Both the position numbers and the translations under genes were made by a program. The notes under the pieces were generated by a model. It had not been told where the DNA came from and did no database searches. It was given only the letters and a program-made list of their open reading frames with translations. A stretch of 64,000 nucleotides of DNA from Chondrus crispus (taxonomy: Eukaryota; Rhodophyta; Florideophyceae; Gigartinales; Gigartinaceae), in the NCBI RefSeq assembly GCF_000350225.1, contig NW_005179160.1:8764-72763 (forward strand), given 5' to 3'. Positions 1 through 9,600 of the stretch are shown here, one piece after another (the stretch's first letter is position 1; the number at the start of each line of letters is the position of its first letter).

Positions 1-2
1 GA

Positions 3-1085
3 CCTTGGGATGCAAATTCGCAATCCCAGTCTCAGCAACATTCGCTTCCCACCACACCATCGCAATCGCAGTTGCCACGTCCACATCAAGATCAAAATCA
101 AAACCATCTCGAGCCTCAACGGCAAAACCAAATCGGAGCCACCACATCCACGCAGCACAACTTCGATGAAATGCTTCTCTTGCTTGAGCAATCCGCTCCA
201 ACCAACCCCCCTCCAGCCCCTCCAGTTCGAAGAATCCTTAGCTTCTCCCCACAACAATCAAGTGAACGCTTGCTGCCTTCAGCATCACCTTCAATGCAGC
301 AAGCACCATTTCCAGTCCGTCCACGGTCACTTCCGACGGCGTCACCATCTTTGAAGCAAGTCCTTTCGGGCAAACGGCCCGCATCACTTCCACCATCGGG
401 AAGAAATTCATTCAAGAGCTTACGAACTTCTCCCAGTATGGCGCGCCAAACCCAACCTAATGTTCCCACAAACCCTTTGCCTTCCCCGTCACCTCCCCTA
501 TCGTTGCCATTTAGTCACTTCCAGGCAATTGACACCGAATCCACGGTTCATTTAGTAACTCAATTCCTCTTCCTAACCAAGACGACGTGTCTCTTATGCC
601 ACGCTTCTCCCCGCCGTTCCGGTACGGAACATCCTCAGAATGACTGTCCATTCATGGAAAGAAGCTGCTATGCCTGTTTCTCTACGACCCATTTCGTCCC
701 GTCTTGCCCCGTCCCAAGAAAAGTCCCTCTCAAGTGCTATGATTGCCGCCTCTCGCACTGCCTTGGCCAACCACTTCACCCCACATTCGGCCAATACGGT
801 CGTTGCGATCTACGTCCTATGATATCACTCGCCTGGAACCTTTGGCGAATGAAGTCTTTCCAGCAACAGATCGCTGAAAACCTGTTCCCTTCCGAAATCC
901 TTTCCCGCTTCAACTCCGTTCTCCGTGACCGCCCGGCCCGGGTCACTGAGAAGGACTTAGCCGTCATCTTCTCGGATGCATCCATAGAGTCCGCTGACGA
1001 GAATAACGACGATATGCCTCTGACAATATGGCTCCCACTGGCTTGGGCCATACATCAAGGTCTTCTCCAACTGGACTGCCAGTAG
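3..1085 (+). CDS. Cys/His-rich zinc-binding protein, 5' end outside window; likely C-terminus of a RecQ-like helicase family member
   Basis: The reading frame is open from the left window edge to the stop at 1083-1085, so the gene is 5'-partial. The first Met in frame is at 72. The N-terminal part is Gln-rich, then Ser/Pro-rich low complexity. About residues 170-260 of the Met-initiated frame hold an array of Cys and His pairs. Its centre is CYACFSTTHFVPSC, an exact C-x2-C-x4-H-x4-C zinc knuckle, followed by C-x2-C-x4-C. The C-terminus ends in a helical segment with IFSDAS and LPLAWA. The same spacing and the same tail occur in the protein at 4043-4639, which follows a RecQ-type helicase core. 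By inference this is the tail of a second helicase copy. Family assignment rests on that paralogy; the function (nucleic-acid binding) is inferred from the knuckle. Confidence 0.6.
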   Translation, partial: PWDANSQSQSQQHSLPTTPSQSQLPRPHQDQNQNHLEPQRQNQIGATTSTQHNFDEMLLLLEQSAPTNPPPAPPVRRILSFSPQQSSERLLPSASPSMQQAPFPVRPRSLPTASPSLKQVLSGKRPASLPPSGRNSFKSLRTSPSMARQTQPNVPTNPLPSPSPPLSLPFSHFQAIDTESTVHLVTQFLFLTKTTCLLCHASPRRSGTEHPQNDCPFMERSCYACFSTTHFVPSCPVPRKVPLKCYDCRLSHCLGQPLHPTFGQYGRCDLRPMISLAWNLWRMKSFQQQIAENLFPSEILSRFNSVLRDRPARVTEKDLAVIFSDASIESADENNDDMPLTIWLPLAWAIHQGLLQLDCQ

Positions 1086-1410
1086 TTTTCGATATCCACA
1101 TACTGCAGTATTAGGACCACATTTTCAATAATCTCTCAACGATAGAAAGCTTCAATCTTCTCGAAAACGGAACCATTCACATGTCACAGCGATCCTCACA
1201 TTTCCATGTGCCCGTGCGATCACTACCTGCCGTTTTTGTTGAATCATTCATTTATACATCTTCTACGTCGCGCCATATCCAACTGCTATGCTCACCAATT
1301 GTGCCGTTTTGCTGTTTCTCCACTACACAAACAACCCCACAAAATTTACGCTTGTGCTTTCGTAACGGCCATCTACTACAGAAGTAGCTGAAACAGAAAA
1401 GAAACATGCA
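1086..1410. other. non-coding 3' flank
   Basis: No convincing gene seen between the stop of the zinc protein and the minisatellite. Only short unsupported open frames occur here. Confidence 0.5.
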
Positions 1411-2124
1411 AACGCACCGTTCAGGCCCCTTGCAGGACGCGTCTTGCCAGTAGCCCTCTCCAAAGTATCATTCTCCCACCCTTCCAAAACGCATCGTTCT
1501 CGCGCCCCTCCAGAACGCATCATGGGCGCACCCCTCTCGAACGTATCATTCTCGCACCCCTTCAGAACGCATCGTGGGCGCACCCGTCCCAAACGTATCA
1601 TTCTCGCACCCTTCCAAAATGTATTGTTCTCGCGCCCCTCCAGACCGCATCATGGGCGCACCCCTCCCGAACGCATCAATCTGGCACCCCCCTAGAACGC
1701 GTCGTGGGCGCACCCCTCTCGAACGTATCATTCTGGCACCCCTTCAGAACGCATCGTGGGCGCACCCGTCCCGAACGTATCATTCTCGCACCCTTCCAAA
1801 ATGCATTGTTCTCGTGCCCCTCCAGACCGCATCATGGGCGCACCCCTCCCGAACGCATCAATCTCGCACCCCCTTAGAACGCGTCGTGGCAGCACCCCTC
1901 TCGAACGTATCATTCTGGCATCTCTCTAAAACGAATGATGAGCGCACCCCTATAGAACACATCACGAGCGCACCCCTCTCCGACGTAGCATTCTGGCACC
2001 CCTTCCAACGCATCATTCTCGCACCCCCTCAGCTCGCATCCTAGACGCACCTCTCCAGAACGCATCGTGCGCGCATCCCTCCCCAACGCGTCTCTGACAC
2101 ACCCGTCCAAAATGCGTCGTTGAG
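1411..2124. repeat. 26-bp minisatellite, about 27 units
   Basis: Imperfect head-to-tail units of 26 bp, typified by AACGCATCATGGGCGCACCC plus a 6-base C/T-rich spacer. Variant units alternate between a GGGCGCACCC and a TTCTCGCACCC core, which gives an apparent 52-bp higher-order period in the middle of the array. I checked eight consecutive units by eye and all are exactly 26 bp. Units at both ends are degenerate. Because 26 is not a multiple of 3 and the unit has few stops, long open frames appear on both strands; these are by-products of the repeat rather than genes. Confidence 0.93.
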
Positions 2125-2353
2125 GCAACGATCATCGAAACCTGCATACGGCGCTTTTCAATTTCGCGCAGTAAATAACTTAGAAAGCTTTGATGTTCAG
2201 GACATAAATTACTCCGCCTTATTGTGTAATTCAAATAAATTAAATTAACTACCTTATGCCTTATTGTGTAATTCGTACATGCGCATTAGGACACTGTTAG
2301 TGCAGTATAAGGCCCTGCCACTAAATCTGCCTGCTGTAATTGCCCCACCCAGC

Positions 2354-2760
2354 ACGATACGTTTTGGGCATCTGACAATCTTGCCAGACGAGGGACACGG
2401 TACGTGATAAAATATGAAGTTAATAATATTGCTCATGCGCCTCTAATCGCACACGGCAAAAACTAAATTTTGCGCACTGACATTTTATTGGCTGTGCGCC
2501 GCCGTCGGCAAAATTTTAGTCAGAAATTCCCAACAGCAATGTTGCCAATACAGCGCGTATGGGGGTGCCGCCGTGTAAATCGGCCTAAAACGTATCGTCC
2601 CACCAGAAAACTGTCGCCGTTAAAACCGCCCGGCACGATACGTTTTGGGTCATATACCGTAGACAGTACCAAAATCGCACATACGTCGAATCAGGCCTGG
2701 ACGATACGTGTTTTGTCATTACGTATCGATCCTGACATGTGCCAAAAACGTATCGTCCCG
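2354..2760. repeat. cluster of inverted ACGATACGTTTTGG motifs
   Basis: The motif ACGATACGTTTTGG or its reverse complement occurs at 2354-2368 (+), 2584-2601 (-), 2635-2649 (+), 2701-2715 (+, one inserted base), 2721-2730 (core only) and 2742-2760 (-). The copies at 2354 and 2584-2601 face each other across about 245 bp, and those at 2635 and 2742-2760 across about 125 bp. This is the geometry of two short elements with terminal inverted repeats. A cluster of protein-binding sites is the alternative. Confidence 0.6.
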
Positions 2761-2800
2761 CGGGAACTGACGCCAGAGCTAAACATAGGCTCACCTTACA

Positions 2801-3862
2801 GTGCTGTCGGAATCATTCCGGGTGTCGTTGCAGTCCATTCGGACCGGGCTTTCTGTTGTACCACCGCACATTCCGCGCATTCTTCTCAGTGCCACTGCTC
2901 ACCAGCACCAACGGGCAACTGTGTTGGAAAAGCATGGCATAAACGACGCCACAGTGTTTTCCGTGCCTACACTCCGAAAGAACCTTGGGTTTGACGTGTT
3001 TGCGTTCGAAACACAGTCCCAAAGTGTCGTTGCAGTTGAAAACCAGAAGTCGCCGCGAAACCCAGTAGGTCGCTTTGTCACAGCATCAAAAAGTCTGACC
3101 TTTCAATCTTTAGATTTGCTGGTGAAACGCCTCTTGGAAGAAGTGGACTGCAGCAGCAAGTGTGAGATATATCGCATTATGATCTTCGTTTTAACGAGAC
3201 GTGAGGTGAGCTCTGTGGGAGAAGAGGTGCAGAGACGTTGCAATGACGTGTTCAGTTCAAAATCTATCGTCACGCAGACCTTTATGTATCACGGGGCGAT
3301 GCCGCATGATGAGCGGGAACAAATGCAACAGAAATGGTTCACGTCACCGAGTGGCGTCGACCGAGTCGGCATTCGTATCATGGTATGCACGTCGGCATTT
3401 GGAACCGGAGTGGATGTGCCTAATGTCCGTCTTACACTTCACATAGGTGGGGCTCGAAGTCTTGTGGAGTTTGTGCAAGAGTGCGGAAGAGCCGGTCGCG
3501 ACGGATTAAAAGCGACCTGTCTGACGACATATGACAGTCGCTACGAAGGTTCCGTTACTCATGATCAAGACGACACAAAGTCGGAGACTGAGAAAATGGT
3601 CAGCCTTCAACGTCGGAATGAAATGACGACGTGGATTCTTTCAAGTACAACGTGCCGAAAGAATCGCCTGTACTCTTACATTGACGGTGGAGTGGCCGGT
3701 GTCTGTCGGTTTGATACAAAAACTATCTGGTGTGACGTATGCGGAGTGAGCGTCGAGGGCTTCAAGACTGATTTTAACTTCGAAAGCACACCGGAGAGTG
3801 CCAGCCCTTGGCACGACACTGATTTCGCTGGAATTGCCAATCTTCACTCCTACATCTCGTAG
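2801..3862 (+). pseudogene. RecQ-type DNA helicase, C-terminal helicase lobe (truncated, stop at 3860)
   Basis: About residues 120-250 carry superfamily 2 helicase motifs in order: a motif IV region (RIMIFVLTRREVSSVGEEV), motif V (MVCTSAFGTGVDVPNVRLTLHIG region) and motif VI (FVQECGRAGRDG), whose arginines contact ATP in RecQ proteins. The first lobe with the Walker A and DEAH motifs is absent upstream, where the inverted-motif cluster lies instead, so the gene is 5'-truncated. After motif VI the residues HDQDDTKSETEKMVSLQRR and several Cys (CRKN, CDVCG) recall the RecQ zinc region. The frame stops at TAG 3860-3862; the same frame then reads on without a stop into the Cys-rich tail at 4043. 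One nonsense change, or a splice event, separates the two. Confidence 0.72.
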
Positions 3863-4639
3863 ACAAGAGCCAGGAATCGATGCATTGCATTCCGCAGGAT
3901 CTTCTCGAAAGCGATCACCAACAAACTCATCGCTGCAAACCGCGGCTATTCGAAGACGCATAGATTACGATTCTATCAAAGCTTTTGCTCATACCAACTG
4001 CTGGAAAGGAGCGCAGGGACCGAGAATACCGGGACGTTTAAGGTGCACCCTTCCCCAGTTCGTCGTCAGCTACCGGTTTCGTCAGCCAATCTCGAGCCGT
4101 ACCCCTGCATTGAGGAGGCCTCCGGGGAAGACGTAATAGGGGCATTGCATCAGCTACACAATATGGCTCAAGAGACATGTCTCATGTGTTTCGTCCTGAC
4201 AGGAGTAAGAGTGAAGCATCCAAAAATGTGTCCATGGCTTCGCAACCGTTGTCTTCGATGTTATTCAGCAACCCACAACCTTAAAAATTGTCCCAAGGGT
4301 ACGAAAATTGTGGGACTCTGTTTCGGATGTGGCATGATTTCTTGCAAGAAGTATTTACTTCACACATCAGGGTTCGTCATGGGGATGAAATGTGATCTAT
4401 ACACCATCAATAAGATATGTTGGGCAATATGGGACCGTCAATCGTTAAGGGATTCAATTGCGCAAAATTTCTTCACTACTGATACTGCTAGAAGATATCA
4501 CTCTCTCCGCAGAAAGCCGACTGCGCAGGCCATGCACGCGATCTTCTCTGATGCTCTGAAAGAGTCTCCGGATTCAGTTCCTATGCCCATTCGCCTTGCT
4601 CTTTCCTGGGCGAAAGAGAAGGGAATACTTGAAGTATAA
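3863..4639 (+). pseudogene. Cys/His-rich zinc tail of the RecQ-like gene (paralogue of 3-1085)
   Basis: This continues the helicase frame after the TAG. The recognisable part starts at the Met at 4043. The array is CLMC, then His and Cys, then CLRCYSATHNLKNC (canonical C-x2-C-x4-H-x4-C), then CFGCGMISC, a His and a final Cys. It matches the protein at 3-1085 in nearly every spacing, and both end in an IFSDA/ALSWA-like helical tail. Between 3863 and 4043 a second frame (from 3798) reads SSRKRSPTNSSLQTAAIRRR, which looks more natural, so a frameshift is possible there too. As it stands the tail is separated from the helicase, or it could be made from an internal start. Confidence 0.6.
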
Positions 4640-4789
4640 AGTAGGAACAAATAAATTTGCAGTTGTGACTGCTGCTTTCCTTCAAACTATAGATACCATA
4701 AAATGTTCCAATCACAGCCATTTACACACGATACTGTGCTCCAACAAGCCGTACGATACTCTTCTAGCAGGTTCCAAATAGAAACCGTT
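4640..4789. other. short spacer
   Basis: A/T-richer sequence between the helicase-gene tail and the first 93-bp-like repeat unit. No gene seen. Confidence 0.4.
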
Positions 4790-4922
4790 GTGTGGGAAAT
4801 GAAGCAATACGGGCCGGTGTGGGCGTGCTGAACGGGAATTGTGCGTACGGTAGTGTTTTGGCCTGGTGCCCACAGAACGACGCTGGGAGTAAGTTAGCAA
4901 TGCACAACAGGAATCGTACAGT
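4790..4922. repeat. diverged 93-bp repeat units, left side of the copia insertion
   Basis: Contains GTACGGTAGTGTTTTGGCC and flanking bases found in each unit of the tandem array at 10690-10926, with GAAATG, ACGGG and CACAGAACG in the same order. A second, poorer unit begins near 4880 and is interrupted by the copia element. The right half of that unit (GTACGGTAG...GGTTGGCCGG) resumes at 10588. The retrotransposon therefore landed inside a pre-existing repeat. Confidence 0.65.
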
Positions 4923-5343
4923 TGTGGAACAAACGGTCTCGAACCAGGCAGTATGGCAAGATGACAGGCATCGCAAGTGCAGCAAGATCCTAAATGCAAT
5001 AAGTGAATGCGATGCATTAGTGCAGATGGCAAATACCTGAATGCAAAACGTGATGCATAAGAAGAGGGAATGCAAGTAAGAATGCACACGGGATGCCAAC
5101 AGCGTTGGCATAGATAAGCGATAGCAAATGCAACCGTGAGCATAGCAACCTAGTATTAATAGAACGAACTCCTAGGCGATAGATAGGGGAGGCGACAGCA
5201 AGAGAATTAATCAACCTAAGGACAAGCAACCGTCCTTGAGCATTGTGCTCTTTACCGTGTTCGTAGAGTAGGTCACTGTCAAATACCATCCCCTGTCTAG
5301 TTACGTAGACACCCCAGCAATGACCGGATACAGTCCTTTTACA
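4923..5343 (+). repeat. 5' LTR of copia element
   Basis: Starts TGTGGAACAAAC and ends CCTTTTACA. The middle third is crowded with ATGCA/GATGC motifs (GAATGC, GATGCA, AATGCA, about eight between 5000 and 5135), possibly transcription-factor sites. The gag ATG (5320) lies inside the LTR, as in yeast Ty1. Confidence 0.93.
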
Positions 5344-6654
5344 GTTATGGGCCCAGAGAGTGGGTCTGCTCCGAACATGACTACCAATCTCCTCTCACCG
5401 CCATTTCTCTCGCCTTCAGCCGACAAATTCAAATGGAGGAAACAAGTTCACCTCTGGGCAACAATCGTCAAGCGCCTTGCCAAAGGTGGCGATAACAAGG
5501 CAAAAGGAATCCTCAGTGCGCTAGGCCTCACGCTATTCAACGCGTTGGACACCTTGTTTCAGTCTAAAGTGGAACGAGCAGTTACAGCCGGGCTTCTAGC
5601 CCTCGATCTCGATGACGATGATTCCTTGGACCCGGCCAATCAATACAAAATCGTGCAAGACATCATAGCTATTGTGGCCAAAGACTCGCCTACCGATGGA
5701 ATACGAAGACTCGTTCAGATGATGAGAAATGTATATTCTTGCACAAGGAAAGATGGAGAGTCTACCGCGATATACGCCCGTCGATTCCAAAGTTTAGCTC
5801 TGGAATATCTGAATCACTGTGATGCCGTCGCGGCAGAACAGGATAGTCAGAACTTCGCGATGTTGTTGCTCGAGAATGCACGAATCCCTTCCTCGGTCTA
5901 TAGCACTGTGGTCACGCAGCTCGTGTCGACTGTCGGCAATAAGAAGGATGAGGAAGATGGCAGGATATACATCATATCCAAAGCAACGTTAGAATCAATG
6001 GTCAAGAAAGCAGCATCCGCAGAAGACTCATACGAGGCAGCCACTAACGTTGGCACGAATGACAAATGTGATAAGGAACTCTCGCTAGAAGCCATAAGAG
6101 CCATTAAAGACCTCGCGAATACAGCTATCAAGTCCAACGAACGGCATAAGCATGAGGATAGAGCGTCCTTCTGCGTGACTCTAGATAACGCCGTGGACGT
6201 CCTGGCCGATCTCAAAGTCGACAACGAAACTATCAAAGGGACTAGCGACAAAACCAATGCACATGGTACGATGTTTGGGAAACGCAGCTATCAAGAGGCT
6301 AATGGACAAGACGACAGGAACTTTTCACGCTACCCCCATACCAAATCCAGGATCCCGAACGGACAAGGGCCTAAAGCACAATCCAAATGCAGGGCCTGCA
6401 AGCAGCCAAATCACTGGTACAAGGACCCAGAGTGCATCTACAACGTGATACGTAACATTGTAGAGGGCAAGACAGTCGAGCCGTCCATCATTGCGAAGCA
6501 GTCGGAAGAAATTAAAGCGATATTCAACAAAGCAAATGAATCCGAATCCAAGGTAACTATTAGCGATATTGTTGAAGTAATCGGCGAACGCAACGACAAT
6601 AGTAAGGACGACAAACAACATGGCCAGAAGCACTCCAAGTCGTATTTTCGGTAA
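5320..6654 (+). CDS. gag: Gag of copia element
   Basis: A 444-residue frame starting at an ATG in the last 24 bp of the 5' LTR and reading through the primer-binding site. A second Met at 5347 lies in the primer site. About residues 30-190 are helical, in the manner of copia capsid (FKWRKQVHLWATIVKRL, MMRNVYSCTRKDGESTAIYARRF). Near residue 365, CRACKQPNHWYKDPEC is a C-x2-C-x4-H-x6-C knuckle, one or two residues longer at the end than the canonical form. The product would package element RNA in cytoplasmic particles. The pol frame overlaps the last 49 bases in the -1 frame. I see no textbook slippery heptamer in the overlap, so the mode of Pol expression is open. Confidence 0.9.
   Translation: MTGYSPFTVMGPESGSAPNMTTNLLSPPFLSPSADKFKWRKQVHLWATIVKRLAKGGDNKAKGILSALGLTLFNALDTLFQSKVERAVTAGLLALDLDDDDSLDPANQYKIVQDIIAIVAKDSPTDGIRRLVQMMRNVYSCTRKDGESTAIYARRFQSLALEYLNHCDAVAAEQDSQNFAMLLLENARIPSSVYSTVVTQLVSTVGNKKDEEDGRIYIISKATLESMVKKAASAEDSYEAATNVGTNDKCDKELSLEAIRAIKDLANTAIKSNERHKHEDRASFCVTLDNAVDVLADLKVDNETIKGTSDKTNAHGTMFGKRSYQEANGQDDRNFSRYPHTKSRIPNGQGPKAQSKCRACKQPNHWYKDPECIYNVIRNIVEGKTVEPSIIAKQSEEIKAIFNKANESESKVTISDIVEVIGERNDNSKDDKQHGQKHSKSYFR
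5344..5356 (+). other. primer-binding site, half-tRNA initiator Met type
   Basis: GTTATGGGCCCAG directly follows the LTR. It is the complement of CTGGGCCCATAAC, the anticodon stem-loop of eukaryotic initiator tRNA-Met up to the anticodon loop. Drosophila copia is known to prime from a 5' fragment of this tRNA cut in the anticodon loop, and I infer the same mechanism here. The site lies within the gag reading frame. Confidence 0.8.
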
Positions 6655-9600
6655 AGGGGTTAGGACAGCTCCCACCTGATCCCAATCCCATACTCGATGA
6701 AGGAGCACCCACCTCTACTGGAGGCATAGAGAATGCAGCAATTCTATGCGACATACTAGGCTTACCACTGGTACTTGATTCCCCGCGCGAGAAATACTGG
6801 CATGGATGGGGAGTCGACTGCCATGGCGCAAAAATGACTGTGTGCTCATGGACTTTGACAGTACACGATACAACGGGGAAGCCCACATCTCTAACGTTCG
6901 ATCTAGTTCCAGGTAACTCACCATTGATCCTTGGCATGGATGTTAGAGCCTACTGTGACACATTCAACCTTGAAGAGCAGAAGTACGTCCGCATGAGAAG
7001 ACCTTGTGACGTTCAGGACAGGATACTTTTCACGTACCTCGTCCCCGATGACCAGCGTCTGAGGCTCGACGTAGCACCACATCCGCGATCCGTGATCCGT
7101 ACTCTACTCGGCAACATACGCACAACCGTTAAAAGAACGCCGCTCGTTTTCTGCAAAAGGATCCATAGGTACACGCACGCCACAAAAGATGAGATGACAA
7201 CGCTATGTCGTAACGCAAATATGCTCACCCCAGAGCTAGAGAATGCAATCGAGAAGGTGGATGAGGCCTGTGAAGTCTGTGTAAAGAACGGCCGCCCGAA
7301 GTCCTCGCGCAAAGTATCTCTGACGCATGTGAATGAAGAATTCAACCAAGAAATACAAATTGATTTCCTCTTTTCCTCGCTACGTGGCACCAAACATACA
7401 ATCATGAATATGACCGACACTGGGACCAGTTATTCAGAAATGTCCATCTCAGCCGACCGCAACATGGAGAATATCATCAACACCATCGAGGAAAAATGGG
7501 TCTGCCGCCATGGGGCACCCATTGCAATCTCCGCTGACGATGAGTATAATCGAGCCCCGCTCCGCAAGTACCTCTCCACCCACGATATCCAGTTCAAGCC
7601 CCGACCTGCGCGCCGCCATAATAAGCTGGGCATCGTCGAACGAAAGAACGGAACTTTCAAAGCAATTCTAGCCAAACTGGAAGATGATCGCAGTAATTCT
7701 GACGCTGCCGCTCTTGTTGCCCGTGCCAACCTCCTCTGCAACATGTTCTCAGGCAACCGCTTGCTCAGCTCTTTTGAACTCGCCAGGGGCTATCGTCCTT
7801 CTCTCCTTGGCCTTCCGCAGACTGTTGTTACACAAGATCTGCTTCAAGCTCATAAGGAACAGGTCGCCTTGCGTACCCTCCAACGTCTCCTCCATACCCG
7901 CGCTCCTGACGTTGTCCGACCTACCTTGTTTAATCCAGGCGATCCTGTTTGGGTGCACTACAGAACAAGCAAACAAAACGAGCGAGTCGAATGGGTCAAA
8001 GCCACAGTTGTCCACGCTAAAGAACAGTATCTCGTTGCTCGCCGATCCACGCGAGGGCCGCCTATGCGAGTCGCTTATGAAGATGTCCGCTTTGCCCCAC
8101 GCAGCGAGCTCACTTCCGAGCTCCTCTCTTGTTCCCTTGAAGACGAACTACGCAAGCCGCCTGACCAGCCCGACGACCAAATCGCCTCAACGGCCATTCC
8201 CATCGGTGCTACGCCGTCGCCGGACAACCCGCCACCGCTCTTGCCTACCCCTGCCGTCACCTCCGCAGCCCCGCACGACGATGACCTTCCTGCTGATCCC
8301 CCGCCCGGTCTCCGTCTCAAGTTAACGCCACCCGCTACACAGCCATCTCTCCTCGCCCACGATGTTGCCATTCGCTACGATGGGGGGGTAAAGGATATCG
8401 GAACATATGCGCTAGCGAAACAACAGATTGATCCCACCCAGCGACCTGAACTTAAACGTGATGCAACCCGGGAACTGCAGATGATACACGACATCGTTGG
8501 ACCAAAACAAGTCACCGGGCCTCACCTCAACTTTGCTCCACCATGGCTGCTACACGATGCGCTAGAGTCAGAGCACAACTCCAACTGGAAAGATGCCTAT
8601 GTTGAAGTGGAAGACAGGAATGTTCCCCGAGATGCTAACTTCATAACTTCACACGTGGTATACAAACTGAAGACTGAAGAGAATGGTGAACGTAGGCTGA
8701 AAGCGCGTATCGTGCCGCATGGCAACCACGACGATGAAAAGGAAGATGTACGCAAAGACTCTTCTAACGCTCCTCTATTCGTCGTCAGGCTGTTACTGTC
8801 TCTCGTAACGTTCTTCGACTTCCGGATTGCCACAGCAGATATCAAAGGAGCCTTTCTCCAGAGTGGACCGATAAAGCGCGACATCTATGTCAGACCACCC
8901 AGAGACTGGGGCACCCTCCGAGGGATATTGTGGAAACTACTCAAGCTCCCATACGGGATTGCGGATGCTGGGAGGCAGTGGCAAGTAGTCGTCGAAGAAT
9001 GGATGCTGACCACTGCTGGATTGGAACGCGTGTTCGGAATACCACAGCTCTTCATGAAACGTGCAACAGACATAAATATACGGCTTCTCATAGCAAAAGT
9101 TACAGACGATTTTCTGGTTAGTAGTCCAATCGAAGAGATTAAGTACTTCATGCAAGCACTTCGCCGCAGGTTTGTGGTAGGAAAGGTGGTTGTAGACCAG
9201 AAGGTCCACTTCGATGGCTGCGAGATTGAACAGCAAAACAACGGCAGCATCCGAATGTCTATGATACGATATCTCGAACAGTTGAAACCAATAGCCGTGT
9301 CACGAGCAAGACGCAAACAGCGAGATGATAAGGCTACGGACATAGAGTTGAAGCAGTACCGATCGCTCGCATGCACCCTTATGTACCTCGGTAACGGTGT
9401 ACTACCTCAAGCCTCACACGTGACGTCAGCACTACAGCAACAAGTGGCAAAGGTAAACGTATCCCAGCTAATCACAGCAAACGAGATGCTCAGCGAACTC
9501 CTGAAGCTCAATAGTTGGCTTACATCCAGAAAACCACCTTGCGCGAGCAACATCAGAGAAGTAATGGTTTCTACTTTCTCCGACGCGTCATTTAACCAAA

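Noticed and set aside
1444..2128. Repetitive open frames of 60-156 residues on both strands
   Set aside because: They are a by-product of the 26-bp minisatellite; amino-acid repeats of 26 residues follow from the unit length in every frame.
6637..6660. Slippery heptamer for the gag-pol shift
   Set aside because: TATTTTCGG lies near the gag stop but does not fit X-XXY-YYZ in the gag frame; no supportable site named.
7684..8325. 213-residue plus frame within copia pol
   Set aside because: Out-of-frame shadow of the integrase/linker region, rich in Ser/Pro/Arg from the real codons.
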